Assembly: GCF_001559865.1 (NCBI RefSeq) | Contig: NZ_LOHE01000080.1 | Location: 62,001 to 126,000, forward strand | Length of the DNA stretch: 64,000 nt | Source of the DNA: Abyssisolibacter fermentans | GTDB lineage: Bacteria; Bacillota; Clostridia; Tissierellales; MCWD3 | Reading direction: 5' to 3' | Part shown: positions 37,230 through 46,677 of the stretch, in pieces | Numbering within the stretch: position 1 is the stretch's first letter | Layout: each line of letters begins with the position of its first letter | The notes under the pieces: generated by a model | Seen by the model: the letters and a program-made list of their open reading frames with translations, nothing else | Database searches by the model: none | Told to the model about the DNA's origin: nothing | Program-made: the position numbers and the translations under genes

Positions 37230-37453
37230 AATTAGCACCTTCTTTTATAAAGTTAAAAATTTTATAACTTGTGCAGGGTAAAATTATAATAAATATTTAT
37301 ATCGAATATTTTATTGTATAGATTTTTTTATATAGTGATGAAATATTTGATATAATAATAATGATTATTACATGTTCATTATAGTGTTTATGAAAATATT
37401 ATGCAAGTATATTAGCTAATATATTAGTTAATTGATAAAAATGGAGGTTTTTT

Positions 37454-38353
37454 ATGCAAATAGAAAATGAAGATACATTAATATACAAAATGGCATCAGA
37501 TCATGAATCTGTCTTTGATGCATTTATAGATGAACTAGGACTCTCAGCAAGGTTTTTTAAAAGTTTAGTTAAGGAAAATAGTATTTCCCTAAATGACAAA
37601 GCTATAAAGAGAAAGACAAAGGTTAAAAGAGGAGATGCTATAATAATAAATATGCTTGATGAAAAACCTGTATATCAGCCTCAAAATATGTCTTTAGAAG
37701 TATTATATGAAGATTTAGATTTATTAATAATTAATAAACCACCATATACATTAGTACATCCAACTAAAACTCATTCAAATAATACTATAAGCAATGGAGT
37801 TGCTGATTATTTTGTTAAAAAAAATATAAGAAAAAAAGTTAGGTTAATTAACAGATTAGATATGAATACTTCTGGTGTACTAGTAATATCAAAAAATCCA
37901 TTTGGACATTTGAAGTTAGCAGCGCAAATGGAAAAAGATATAGTAAAAAAGAAATATATTGCTGTAGTTGAAGGTGTAGTAGAAAAAGATAGCAACATAA
38001 TAGATTTACCTATAGGCAAAGATGATGATAATCCAATAAAAAATAAAGTCACACCAACTGGTAAAAAATGCATAACAAAATATACAGTAATAAAACGTTA
38101 TAAAACAGCTACCTTATTAGAGGTAAATATAATGACTGGAAGAACACATCAAATAAGAGTTCATTTAGCACATATAGGATATCCGATAATAGGTGATGAG
38201 CTATACAATAAAGAGTGCAAATTAATAAAAAGACAAGCATTACACGCGTATGAGATCAAGTTTTTAAAGCCAAGGAGCAATGAATTAATTAGTGTATGTG
38301 CTAAATATCCAGATGATATTTTGAATTTATTGAGGAAAATTGATGAAGAATAG
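37454..38353 (+). CDS. RluD-family pseudouridine synthase
   Basis: 299 residues. An N-terminal S4-like RNA-binding region (ARFFKSLVKENSISLNDK) is followed by the catalytic domain with the aspartate motif RLDMNTSG (Asp136), NKPPYTLVHPT and GRTHQIRVH. RluA/RluD-type enzymes modify uridines in 23S rRNA (or tRNA); the exact site cannot be told. Its stop codon lies within a hairpin shared with the opposing gene. Confidence 0.93.
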   Translation: MQIENEDTLIYKMASDHESVFDAFIDELGLSARFFKSLVKENSISLNDKAIKRKTKVKRGDAIIINMLDEKPVYQPQNMSLEVLYEDLDLLIINKPPYTLVHPTKTHSNNTISNGVADYFVKKNIRKKVRLINRLDMNTSGVLVISKNPFGHLKLAAQMEKDIVKKKYIAVVEGVVEKDSNIIDLPIGKDDDNPIKNKVTPTGKKCITKYTVIKRYKTATLLEVNIMTGRTHQIRVHLAHIGYPIIGDELYNKECKLIKRQALHAYEIKFLKPRSNELISVCAKYPDDILNLLRKIDEE

Positions 38354-38370
38354 GAAACTATTCTTCATCA
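38341..38370. terminator. Perfect hairpin carrying the stop codons of both convergent genes
   Basis: TGATGAAGAATAG / CTATTCTTCATCA with a GAAA loop, 13 bp without mismatch. Both genes end in Asp-Glu-Glu-stop read from the two arms. No T run follows on either strand, so it is a weak terminator but a stable 3' end for both mRNAs. Confidence 0.7.
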
Positions 38371-39104
38371 GGTGAATTAACAACATTTAACAATTGAAAC
38401 ATTTGTACCATTTCTTTTATCTTACCTAAGTTAGCTACATCAACTCCTAATAAAGGTCCTGCAATATCTATAATAGATTTAATTGTGTCTTCTGGGGCAT
38501 TGTCAATATTTCCCATATTTTTTATTCCATCCAAGACTGTTTTATACTTGTCCATATTGGAAAATATTTCTATGAAAGGACTTATTCCATTTATTGCACT
38601 ATCTGGATAGTCTTCTTTTATTACAGTTAGTATATTACTTACCTTGTCTTGTTTGCTTAAATTGCTTACTGACTTAATTTCTGAAAGGCTAGAATTATTT
38701 TGTGCAAATTCAATTAAAGAATACATTTTGTTTAGCTTGTTATATATTGGGATGTACTTATTGACTGTGCTTATCATGTTTTCAGGAAGATATGGTACTA
38801 TTTTTAAAGCAGTATCAAGTTTGTTTCTTAATGAATTTATAGAATCTGTATTTAAATTTAAACTATTTAAATTTAAATTATTTAATGATAGTCCTTTAAT
38901 ATTATTAACCACATGTTTTGAAGCAAAGAAAAGCAAAGCATAGCCTAGTATTGGAGTTGCAAAAAGAGGAGCAAACAATGTATTTATTGGTGATGTATTA
39001 TACGAGTTGTCGTTTTCCTTTATTATGTTATAAGGCAAACTTGTATTGTTGTTCATTGGAAGATTTTGAACTCTTTTAGCTGGTGTTGAAACTATTTTTT
39101 TCAA
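38358..39104 (-). CDS. Hypothetical membrane-anchored protein, 248 residues
   Basis: Start TTG 39104 behind AGGAGGT on the minus strand. Not recognised. One predicted membrane helix at about residues 42-64 (LFAPLFATPILGYALLFFAS), followed by Asn/Leu-rich repeats (LNNLNLNSLNLN) and a long helical region of low complexity ending in NSPDEE. The N-terminal 40 residues are polar. No enzyme motif. A topology with a cytoplasmic or external helical tail is possible; the orientation is not clear. Divergent from the 93-residue gene. Confidence 0.68.
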   Translation of the reverse strand: MKKIVSTPAKRVQNLPMNNNTSLPYNIIKENDNSYNTSPINTLFAPLFATPILGYALLFFASKHVVNNIKGLSLNNLNLNSLNLNTDSINSLRNKLDTALKIVPYLPENMISTVNKYIPIYNKLNKMYSLIEFAQNNSSLSEIKSVSNLSKQDKVSNILTVIKEDYPDSAINGISPFIEIFSNMDKYKTVLDGIKNMGNIDNAPEDTIKSIIDIAGPLLGVDVANLGKIKEMVQMFQLLNVVNSPDEE

Positions 39105-39186
39105 AATTAAAGTACCTCCTATCTTGAGAATTTCTGTGCTAATTATATAATATGTCAGTGCACTTTAATGTGTTACTATTCTTAAT

Positions 39187-39300
39187 TAACTTTGATTGTT
39201 AATATAACTGTCGATAATATTCTGTTAGTTTCTGTATTTGAAGATGCTGAATTGATAAGTCTACTGCTAAATTGATATCTTATAAACGGATTTGAATTAT
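39187..39300. repeat. Relic of a family A left end
   Basis: TTGATTGTTAATATAACTG, then GATAATATTCTGTTAGTTTCTG follows the left half of the element at 4715 with several changes; the right end is not found. The rest of 39105-39407 is AT-rich, without other signals. Confidence 0.35.
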
Positions 39301-39407
39301 CGTAATTTGTAATATATATAATCTGTATCTCATAAATTAAAATATGATAAACTTTACCAAATGTTTAATTATAGTTTTTTGTTTCAAGTATTTTAAGGGG
39401 GGAGAAT

Positions 39408-39689
39408 ATGAAAGAAAATAAGAATATTGAAAAAATGTTAGAGAAGCTAAAAGTTAATGGAAACCAAGAACAATTTGAAAAATTCAAAAAATTGGCTAAC
39501 TCATATTCTGATAAACCAGAAAATGAAATAATGGATGAACTAATGCAGTTAAAGGAAAAACTTAAAGCTGGAAGCAGTGATGAAGAATTTAATAAAAAAC
39601 TAAAACGATTTGAAAAAATAAGACCATTTTTAAATAATGAACAGCAAAAAAAATTAGATGGTCTTTTGAATTTATTAAAAGATAATTAA
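39408..39689 (+). CDS. Hypothetical helical protein, 93 residues
   Basis: Not recognised. Ribosome binding site AAGGGGGGAG. Very rich in Lys, Glu, Leu and Asn; predicted as two or three amphipathic helices (IEKMLEKLKVNGNQEQFEKF, IMDELMQLKEKLKAG), with no Cys, no membrane segment and no signal peptide. Has its own terminator. Confidence 0.68.
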   Translation: MKENKNIEKMLEKLKVNGNQEQFEKFKKLANSYSDKPENEIMDELMQLKEKLKAGSSDEEFNKKLKRFEKIRPFLNNEQQKKLDGLLNLLKDN

Positions 39690-39696
39690 ATGATTA

Positions 39697-39743
39697 AACA
39701 AGTGGGTGGTTGCAATTTATTTTGAAACACCCGCTTGTTTTTT
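39697..39743 (+). terminator. Terminator after the 93-residue gene
   Basis: The stem AAACAAGTGGGTG / CACCCGCTTGTTT (one G-T pair) with a 19-base loop is followed by T residues. A degenerate repeat-core fragment (GGCGCTTACTCGTACGAA) follows at about 39777. Confidence 0.8.
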
Positions 39744-39902
39744 AAAAAAAGAGCTAAAGTCTTCAGATTTTTGTAAGGCGCTTACTCGTACGAAAATGAA
39801 TAACAATAACAGATTTGCAGCTTATTTTATACGAGCTAAAATTGTTGTAAAATAATAAAAAATGCGTTATAATTTAGAATAATTAGAAAAGGGAGGATGA
39901 AA

Positions 39903-40673
39903 ATGTTAAAAAAACAAGAATATCCAATACTGGAATTTGATACATGTAACGATTCTTATATTGAGCCAACAAAAATTTATAAAAAAATTGATGTGCCAGA
40001 ATGTTGTGTTATAACATTTTTTAAAGATGTAATTGATAATAAAAATAGATTAGAGGAGTTAAAGCAAGTGGGTACTATTTATACTGAAACTATTGATATC
40101 CCTATCTATGAAACTATCTTTAATGGTAAAAGAATTGCTCTTGTGATAGGTTTTTTAGGTGCTGCTGGATCAGCTGGAATTCTTGAGGATTTAATAGCAC
40201 AAGGATGTAAAAAATTTATTGTTTGTGGCGGAGCAGGTGTTTTACAAAAGAATATAGCAGTAGGACATTTAATTATTCCGACTTCAGCAGTAAGGGATGA
40301 AGGAGTATCTTATCATTATATTAAACCTTCAAGAGAAATTGAATGTAATAAAGATGTAATAGATGTAATTGAAAAAGAATTTTTAGAGCTAGGTATAAAA
40401 TATACTAAAGCAAAAACTTGGACAACAGATGCATTTTTTAGAGAAACAAAGGACAAGGTTGCATTGAGGGTATCTGAAGGTTGTGTGACTGTTGAAATGG
40501 AAGCAGCAGCTTTTTTTGCAGTTGCTAAATTTAGAAATGTTAAACTAGGTCAAATATTATATGGTGGTGATGACTTAAGTGGTGAAGAATGGTGTGGGAG
40601 AAGTTGGAAATCAAGAAAGGAAATAAGAGAAAATTTAGTTAATTTGTCTATGAGTGTTTGTTTAAAGATTTAA
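39903..40673 (+). CDS. Uridine phosphorylase-like nucleoside phosphorylase
   Basis: 256 residues from ATG 39903; the ATG at 39897 touches the ribosome binding site GGGAGG and is too close. NP-I superfamily: the phosphate-binding glycine stretch GFLGAAGSAG, VCGGAGVLQKNIAVGHLIIP and the nucleoside-site motif TVEMEAAAFFAVA. Nearer to Udp-type than DeoD-type enzymes by these motifs, but substrate preference is not certain. It is the third nucleoside phosphorylase in the window. Confidence 0.87.
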   Translation: MLKKQEYPILEFDTCNDSYIEPTKIYKKIDVPECCVITFFKDVIDNKNRLEELKQVGTIYTETIDIPIYETIFNGKRIALVIGFLGAAGSAGILEDLIAQGCKKFIVCGGAGVLQKNIAVGHLIIPTSAVRDEGVSYHYIKPSREIECNKDVIDVIEKEFLELGIKYTKAKTWTTDAFFRETKDKVALRVSEGCVTVEMEAAAFFAVAKFRNVKLGQILYGGDDLSGEEWCGRSWKSRKEIRENLVNLSMSVCLKI

Positions 40674-40732
40674 GAGAATAAATATAGTTATTATAAAAGT
40701 TAAACATTAAAAATAAGGAGTGGTTTTATAAA

Positions 40733-41077
40733 ATGAATAGTTTTGATAGTACCTTTACAATTTTAGTTCCCATTTTAGCGATATTAATGCCTATATTAGT
40801 AATAAGTCTTATTGTTTATTCGTCTGTAAAACAAAAACGGTATAATGATAGTCAGCCCAGATTAAATGTACAAGCTAAAATAATTGGTAAAAGGACAAAA
40901 GTGACTGGTAGCGATCATGCACGTACTCACTATTATATAACTTTTCAGTTAAATACAAATGACAGAATTGAATTAGAGCTTAATGGTGAAGAATATGGGA
41001 TGTTGGTTGAAGGTGACATGGGGGAATTAATTTTTCAAGGGAATAGATATTTGGGATTTAAAAGACTTAATATGTAG
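40733..41077 (+). CDS. DUF2500-family membrane protein
   Basis: 114 residues. An N-terminal membrane helix (residues about 9-31) precedes the DUF2500 domain, recognisable by QPRLNVQAKIIGKRTKV, THYYITFQL, EYGMLVEGDMGELIFQG and the final YLGFKR. Function unknown; the domain is predicted extracytoplasmic and beta-rich. No operon partner is evident. Confidence 0.85.
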   Translation: MNSFDSTFTILVPILAILMPILVISLIVYSSVKQKRYNDSQPRLNVQAKIIGKRTKVTGSDHARTHYYITFQLNTNDRIELELNGEEYGMLVEGDMGELIFQGNRYLGFKRLNM

Positions 41078-41148
41078 ATTTGATTTACAATATACTTAAT
41101 TTATATGGTATGACACTTATATGAATTGAGTATATTGCATTTTTATGA

Positions 41149-41334
41149 GGTGGCCATAGGAATAGTATAGTATTTGATGTAAAGAAAGTAATTGAAAATT
41201 ATTTTCAAAAATTAATCAATGTTTATATTAGAGAAAGATTGGTTGGTTATATAAAATATTCATGTACTACTGATAAAAATATTGTTACTTTATCACATGA
41301 GCATCAAAATTATTTATGGACTATAAAACCTTAG
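41149..41334 (+). pseudogene. Possible remnant of a Nudix hydrolase gene
   Basis: An open stretch of 61 codons without start codon or ribosome binding site. Its end, TLSHEHQNYLWTIKP, has the LSxEHxxYxW pattern found near the C-terminus of Nudix hydrolases. The Nudix box and N-terminus are missing; a stop precedes the stretch in frame. Read as the 3' piece of a decayed gene. The only other content of 41078-41377 is AT-rich spacer. Confidence 0.4.
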
Positions 41335-41377
41335 TCAAAATAACTTTGAAAAAATAAAATATTTTGGAGGAGATGAA

Positions 41378-41935
41378 ATGATAAAAGTATATTTTGTTAG
41401 ACATGCTGAATCAGATTATTCTATTCATGATGATTATAATCGACCATTGACTAGAAAAGGTATATCTGACTCAGAAAAAATAACAGATTTATTGATTAAT
41501 AAGAATATAAATAGAATATTTTCAAGCCCATATAAAAGATCAATAGATACAATAGTTCATTTAGCTGATAAGACGAGTTTAAAAATAAATATCATAGATG
41601 ATTTTAGAGAAAGATCAATAGGTGAATGGCTTGAAGATTTTAATAGTTTTTCTAGAAAACAATGGGAAGATTTTAACTACAAAACTCAAAATAGTGAGAG
41701 TTTAATAGAAGTACAGAAACGAAATGTTGCAGCTTTAATGGAAATATTAAAAGCATATGATAATGAAAATATTGTTATAGCAACTCATGGGACAGCGTTA
41801 AGTACTATAATAAATTACTATAACAATGATTTCGGATATGAAGATTTTGAAAAATTAAGACCTATAATGCCATATGTTATTTGTTTTACATTTATGGAAG
41901 GTACATTAATAGACAGTGAAGTGATAGATGTGTAG
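41378..41935 (+). CDS. Histidine phosphatase family protein
   Basis: 185 residues. N-terminal phosphoglycerate-mutase-like signature VRHAES with His9 as the phospho-acceptor, SSPYKRSIDTI (the conserved arginine), a catalytic glutamate in RERSIGEW, and the second histidine in IATHGTALSTI. Small members are phosphatases of sugar phosphates, phosphoserine or alpha-ribazole phosphate; the target is undetermined. Ribosome binding site GGAGGAGATG. Confidence 0.9.
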   Translation: MIKVYFVRHAESDYSIHDDYNRPLTRKGISDSEKITDLLINKNINRIFSSPYKRSIDTIVHLADKTSLKINIIDDFRERSIGEWLEDFNSFSRKQWEDFNYKTQNSESLIEVQKRNVAALMEILKAYDNENIVIATHGTALSTIINYYNNDFGYEDFEKLRPIMPYVICFTFMEGTLIDSEVIDV

Positions 41936-41985
41936 GTAAACTAACATTAAGGTAAATAAAGATTTATTCTTAATATAAATCATAG

Positions 41986-42271
41986 GTAGTTGCAAAATGC
42001 AAATTAAAAAATGTGGATAACTTTAATGTTTTAGCTCATAAGTTTTGGACGAGGGGAACCATCTCATAATCTTTGACGGCTGGGCAAGAACCCGTTTTAA
42101 AATGAATAAGAAACTCCTACTCACTGCGTTCCTAGCAGTAAGTGATTCACTCAAAATCGTAGATTTTGGTTCTCTACTTAAGAGCGATGAAGAAACGAAT
42201 TCTTGAAGTCACGCTTTCAAAGAAACATGAGATGGTTTCCTAGTAACTATATTGGTAGTTTTTACAACTAA
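41986..42271. repeat. Fold-back element, family C copy 2
   Basis: 286 bp, about 80% identical to the element at 20489, co-linear throughout: GTGGATAACTTT near the left end, GGGGAACCATCTCATAATC, TTTGACGGCTGGGCAAGA, TAAGTGATTCACTCAAAATC, CTTGAAGTCACGCTTTCAAAG, and the right end TTTACAACTAA. The inner arms CCATCTCAT and ATGAGATGG pair. It occupies most of 41936-42377; the remainder contains no other feature. Confidence 0.8.
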
Positions 42272-42377
42272 CATATGGGGGAAACTTAATTACATCATAG
42301 CATATAAACATTGAATTTATACATAGTGTAGAGTTTTGCAATTGACTAAAAATAAATTATATTAGGAGGAGAATAGA

Positions 42378-42701
42378 ATGAAAAAAGAAATACCGTATAA
42401 CAAACTTGTTAGAGACTTGATACCTGAAATAATAAAAAAGGATGGAAAGAGGTGTAAAGTACATACAGCAACTGAGGAAGAATATGAAAAAAAATTGTTG
42501 TTAAAATTACATGAAGAAACACAAGAATTTACTGATGAGCCTTGTGAGGAAGAATTAGCTGATATTCTTGAAGTTATAGATGGTATAATAAAATATTATA
42601 ATTTTTCCTTTAAGAAAATAAATATGATAAAATCGAAAAAATCAGCTTCGAGAGGGAGCTTTGACAAGAGAATAGTGTTAGAAAAAGTATTAGAAGAATA
42701 A
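42378..42701 (+). CDS. MazG-like nucleotide pyrophosphohydrolase
   Basis: 107 residues. The family start YNKLVRDLIPEIIKKDGK is clear, and the acidic metal-binding helix is seen in KLHEETQEF and EELADILEVIDGI. This all-alpha dNTP/NTP pyrophosphatase fold includes MazG, phage Gp and phosphoribosyl-ATP pyrophosphohydrolases; this short stand-alone type usually cleans house of unusual nucleotides. Ribosome binding site AGGAGGAG. Confidence 0.82.
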   Translation: MKKEIPYNKLVRDLIPEIIKKDGKRCKVHTATEEEYEKKLLLKLHEETQEFTDEPCEEELADILEVIDGIIKYYNFSFKKINMIKSKKSASRGSFDKRIVLEKVLEE

Positions 42702-42903
42702 AAAAATAATTTACTACAGGATGCAATAGTTTAAAGAGATATTAAAAATGATCTTTGATTTCGATTGTTTTTTTTATGTTCTATAAATGATTAGCTGGAT
42801 AAAATCGATAATATTATGTAAACTAATACATGGTTCAATAGACTTATAGACAAAATTATGTTATACTAATAAAGACATTATGTAAACTGGAAAGGAGATA
42901 TAT

Positions 42904-44691
42904 ATGACTTCATTTTCAAAGAAGCAATATATTAGTATTAGTATAATTTTAGTTATAATTTTAGCTAGCTTATCTGTTTATTTAATCAAAACTCAAGAAA
43001 AACCACAGGAAATCACATATAAAGTTTTTTATGAATTGGTAATGGATAATAAGGTTTCAGAAGTAGTTTTAGATAGTAATGCTAAAATTAAGGGATATTT
43101 AAATAATGGTCAATATTTTGTGACTGACAATCCGAGAACTGAAGATTTTAAAGAAGAATTATTGTTAGCAGGTGTGGAGGTTAAAGAGAAGGATGGAAGC
43201 TTAAATGCTATAAACATTATTCAAACTCTAATAGTTATTGGAGCCTTTATTGGGTTAATATTCTTTTTGAATAAAGGGAAAGCAAAACTAGCACAGAAAG
43301 AAATTAATGATTTAGCTAATATTGATAATAGTAATGATGGATGTACAATAAAATTTTTAGATGTAGCAGGTAATGAAGAAGCGAAAAATAGTATAAAAGA
43401 GCTTGTTGATTTTATTTGCAATCCTGATAAATACGAAAAACTAGGAGCTAGAATACCTAGAGGGGTATTGTTATACGGGCCTCCTGGTACTGGAAAGACA
43501 TTATTAGCTAAGGCATTAGCTGGTGAAGCTGGAGTACCTTTTATTGCAGTGAATGGATCTGATTTTGTTCAAGTTTATGCAGGCTTAGGAGCAAGTCGTA
43601 TTAGAGAATTATTTAAAAGAGCTAGATTGGCTGAAAAATGTGTAATTTTTATAGACGAAATAGATGCTGTTGGTAAAAAAAGAAGAGGTAATGAAATGAG
43701 TGGTGGTAATGATGAAAATGATAGAACCCTTAATGCTTTGTTAACGGAAATGTCTGGATTTAAGGGTAATGAAGGTATTATTGTTGTTGCTGCTACAAAT
43801 AGAGTTGATATTTTAGATGATGCTCTTTTAAGACCAGGTAGATTTGATAGGCAAATAGAAGTGGGGCTTCCTGATGTTAATGCAAGACGTAAAATATTAC
43901 AAGTTCATACTCAAAACAAACCTTTAGCTATTGATGTTGACCTAGATAAGGTCGCTCTTGAGACGGTGTATTTTAGCGGAGCAAAGCTTGAAAGTTTGAT
44001 GAATGAGTCTGCCATGTTAGCTGCTAGATATGGTGATGATGAAATAAAAATGAAGCATATTAATAAGGCTTTTCATACTGTTATAGTTGGAGAGGAAAAG
44101 CAAGATAGAAGTTCTATCTCTAATAAGGATAAAGAAATCACAGCTTATCATGAAGCTGGACATGCATTAGTAACAAAATTATTATGTCCTGAAAATAGAG
44201 TTACTAAAGTTTCTATTATACCAAGTACAAAAGGGGTGGGAGGATTTAGTATGAATGTTCCTGCTGAAAGAATGTATCAAACTAAAAAGGACATAATAAA
44301 CAATATTATGGTAGCACTTGGTGGAAGAGCTGCTGAAGAAATAGTATTTGGTATAGATAGCATAACAACGGGTGCAGTTAATGATTTGGAAAAAGCTACT
44401 GAGATGATTTTAGCTATGGTATATAAATTTGGTATGGATGAAAAAGTTGGACTTTTGAGTTATTCCAAGTTTATAGGAAGAGATAAATATATTGATAACA
44501 AAATGATTATTAGGAGTAAAGAGGTTATTGAGGATTTATATATAAAAACAAAATTACTACTAGTAGACAATTTGCATATATTAAATAAAATTACTGAGAA
44601 ACTCATTTTTAATGAGATTTTAGAAGAAAATGAGTTAAATACTATATTATCAGAAAATCTGAATGATAAGAGAATGTTTGTCAAATGCTAA
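42904..44691 (+). CDS. ftsH: ATP-dependent zinc metalloprotease FtsH
   Basis: 595 residues, slightly short for FtsH. Two membrane helices (about residues 10-27 and 100-121) flank a small external domain. The AAA domain has Walker A GPPGTGKT (residues 192-199), Walker [14 protein letters not shown] and the SRH region [19 protein letters not shown]. The M41 protease domain has HEAGH at 416-420. Usual FtsH sequences lack long insertions and this one is intact. It degrades misfolded membrane proteins and regulators. Many clostridia carry a second ftsH in the tilS-hpt region; this copy has no such neighbours, so it may be an additional paralogue. Confidence 0.93.
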   Translation: MTSFSKKQYISISIILVIILASLSVYLIKTQEKPQEITYKVFYELVMDNKVSEVVLDSNAKIKGYLNNGQYFVTDNPRTEDFKEELLLAGVEVKEKDGSLNAINIIQTLIVIGAFIGLIFFLNKGKAKLAQKEINDLANIDNSNDGCTIKFLDVAGNEEAKNSIKELVDFICNPDKYEKLGARIPRGVLLYGPPGTGKTLLAKALAGEAGVPFIAVNGSDFVQVYAGLGASRIRELFKRARLAEKCVIFIDEIDAVGKKRRGNEMSGGNDENDRTLNALLTEMSGFKGNEGIIVVAATNRVDILDDALLRPGRFDRQIEVGLPDVNARRKILQVHTQNKPLAIDVDLDKVALETVYFSGAKLESLMNESAMLAARYGDDEIKMKHINKAFHTVIVGEEKQDRSSISNKDKEITAYHEAGHALVTKLLCPENRVTKVSIIPSTKGVGGFSMNVPAERMYQTKKDIINNIMVALGGRAAEEIVFGIDSITTGAVNDLEKATEMILAMVYKFGMDEKVGLLSYSKFIGRDKYIDNKMIIRSKEVIEDLYIKTKLLLVDNLHILNKITEKLIFNEILEENELNTILSENLNDKRMFVKC

Positions 44692-44770
44692 ATGTATAAG
44701 ATATCAGTTAATTACACGAATATATGCTAGGAAACAACCAAAAACTGAGCAAAATAGTATATATTTTGAT

Positions 44771-44798
44771 TTTACTTTATTATAATTTATAGTATAAT
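44771..44798 (+). promoter_or_regulatory. Promoter of 6S RNA
   Basis: -10 TATAAT at 44793-44798 with a weak -35 TTTACT at 44771-44776 (16-bp spacer). The predicted start is about 8 bases after the -10, just before the 6S closing stem. Confidence 0.55.
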
Positions 44799-44805
44799 GT
44801 ATTTA

Positions 44806-44984
44806 AGAACTCTGAGGTGTTTGTTCTTGCTTTATAATTCAACCGACATATTTTATACGGGAGTCTGAGTTCAATTGTGTATAACAAGCCTGTATTGCTG
44901 GAAGTTAAAAGCCGTTGATAAGACACCCACCTGCTAGTAGTGCGGGTGTGAATTATGAGTATAACGGCACCTTGGAGATATCTA
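44806..44984 (+). ncRNA. ssrS: 6S RNA
   Basis: About 180 nt. The closing stem CTCTGAGGTG (44810-44819) pairs fully, with two G-T pairs, with CACCTTGGAG (44968-44977), the same ends as E. coli 6S RNA (CTCTGAGATGTT...GGCATCTCGGAG). Just inside lie TCAACCGACATATT and TAACGGCACC, also 6S-like, and the middle forms a long interrupted hairpin, giving the open-promoter mimic. 6S RNA binds sigma-A RNA polymerase in stationary phase. A terminator follows directly. Confidence 0.85.
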
Positions 44985-44988
44985 TACA

Positions 44989-45016
44989 ATGGTCTATTTG
45001 ACCATGTTTTTTTTTG
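44989..45016 (+). terminator. Terminator of 6S RNA
   Basis: The stem ATGGTC / GACCAT with loop TATTT is followed by a run of nine T residues. Confidence 0.88.
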
Positions 45017-45066
45017 TTAAAAATAGGGAGTTTGCGAAAAAACCAAAATTTAGGCATAGATTTTAT

Positions 45067-46593
45067 TTAATGTTTGAATAATTTAGGTTCAAATAATATT
45101 ATACATACTAGATAAGTTGCAAATGCACAAATTAAAGCTAAAGCTAAAATTAATAGCTGCGAATTAATAAAAATAGTGCATAGCCTAATATATATTGAGT
45201 TTCCAATTATTATCATTATGATGGTAGAAGCTAGAACCTTTAAAGCAAAGAGTATATATGTATTTTTTAGTTTAATAGTTTTTCTTAAAATAATAGCATT
45301 TAAAATAAATGTGATTAAATTACCTATAAAGAAACTGATAAAAAAACCATATATACGAATATTTGGGTTGGATACTAAAATATAAGTTATTAATAATTGA
45401 ATAGACATACCTATTGCATGATTTATAGTAGTATATACTTGTTTTCCTAATCCGTGCAGTATACTTGCTATAATGTGATGAAGTGCTAAGAAAATTGTAC
45501 TATAACCCATGCTTTTTATATATATTCCAACAAGTTCATCATTGTATAAAAATAACCCTATATCATGTGAGAACAATATGTATATAGCTGTTAGTGGGAA
45601 TGAAATAAGTATAGCTATTTTTATTGCAGTGTTAGTGTCATTTTTTATTTTACTATAATTTTTATATTGCAAATTTCTAGATATATTAGGAATTATATTT
45701 ACAGCTAATGCTGAAATAACTATAAAAGGTAAAAAGATAAAGGGCATAGTCATACCTGTAACTCTTCCAAATGAAGAAATTGCTTCTTTGCTGGATAAAC
45801 CGCTAACGATTAATCTATTAGGTATTATAACAGCATTTACAAGTTGGAGTAAAATACTTATAAGCTTTGATATAGTGATAGGGGTAGAAATATTTATTAT
45901 TTTATGTAGAATTTTTGTTGATGAAACGTTTATATTTGTTATAAAATTGTGAATGAGGTAATTTTTTTTATGTGCTTGGTAAAATGAAATCAAACTTGTT
46001 AGACCTATTAATTCTCCTAAACTTAATCCTATTATTGCTATTAAAGCTCCAAGGTGTGGCTTTATAGGAGATAAATAGTATAAATATCCAAGTACAAAGA
46101 TTATTCTACTTACTTGTTCTAGTATTTGAGAAATACTTGTGGGTTTTATTAATTTCATTCCATAAAAAAAACCTCGAATGACTGATGAAAGAGATATTAT
46201 TACTATGGCTGGTGAAAGAAAAAGTATATGCAAATATAAATTTTGATTTTTTAGTATATTTGTGCATATAGATTTACTTGTAATTATTAACAAAATGCTT
46301 AGAGAAACTGATATAATTAGTGTTATGAGTATAGATAAATTGAAAATCTTTTGGTTTGATTTGCTATGAGTAGAGGGTTGTTTTGCAATAATTTTAGAGA
46401 CTGCTATTGGAATACCTGATGAAGGAATAGTAACAAAAAGCATCAAAACAGGTATTGACATTTGAAAAATACCAATTCCTTCAGCTCCAATTATTTTTGA
46501 TAGGACGATTTTGTATACAAAACCTAATATTCTAACAATAAAATTAACTCCAGATAATATAGCGGTTCTATATATTAAATGAGATTTGTTCAA
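45067..46593 (-). CDS. SpoVB/MurJ-like polysaccharide flippase
   Basis: 508 residues from TTG 46593 with GAGGTG upstream; a GTG at 46602 lies within that ribosome binding site. About 14 membrane helices; the N-terminus LIYRTAILSGVNFIVRILGF and the motif IGAEGIGIFQMSIP are characteristic of the SpoVB/YtgP branch of the MOP (multidrug/oligosaccharidyl-lipid/polysaccharide) superfamily. Members flip lipid-linked cell-wall precursors; SpoVB acts in spore cortex synthesis. The best label is stage V sporulation protein B-like; whether it serves vegetative wall or cortex is unclear. Confidence 0.88.
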   Translation of the reverse strand: MNKSHLIYRTAILSGVNFIVRILGFVYKIVLSKIIGAEGIGIFQMSIPVLMLFVTIPSSGIPIAVSKIIAKQPSTHSKSNQKIFNLSILITLIISVSLSILLIITSKSICTNILKNQNLYLHILFLSPAIVIISLSSVIRGFFYGMKLIKPTSISQILEQVSRIIFVLGYLYYLSPIKPHLGALIAIIGLSLGELIGLTSLISFYQAHKKNYLIHNFITNINVSSTKILHKIINISTPITISKLISILLQLVNAVIIPNRLIVSGLSSKEAISSFGRVTGMTMPFIFLPFIVISALAVNIIPNISRNLQYKNYSKIKNDTNTAIKIAILISFPLTAIYILFSHDIGLFLYNDELVGIYIKSMGYSTIFLALHHIIASILHGLGKQVYTTINHAIGMSIQLLITYILVSNPNIRIYGFFISFFIGNLITFILNAIILRKTIKLKNTYILFALKVLASTIIMIIIGNSIYIRLCTIFINSQLLILALALICAFATYLVCIILFEPKLFKH

Positions 46594-46677
46594 AAATATC
46601 ACCTCATAAGTATAGTATCTTTATATAATATTATTTTAACTTAATTACTATGATGAAAATTTGTAGGAGTGATAAAA

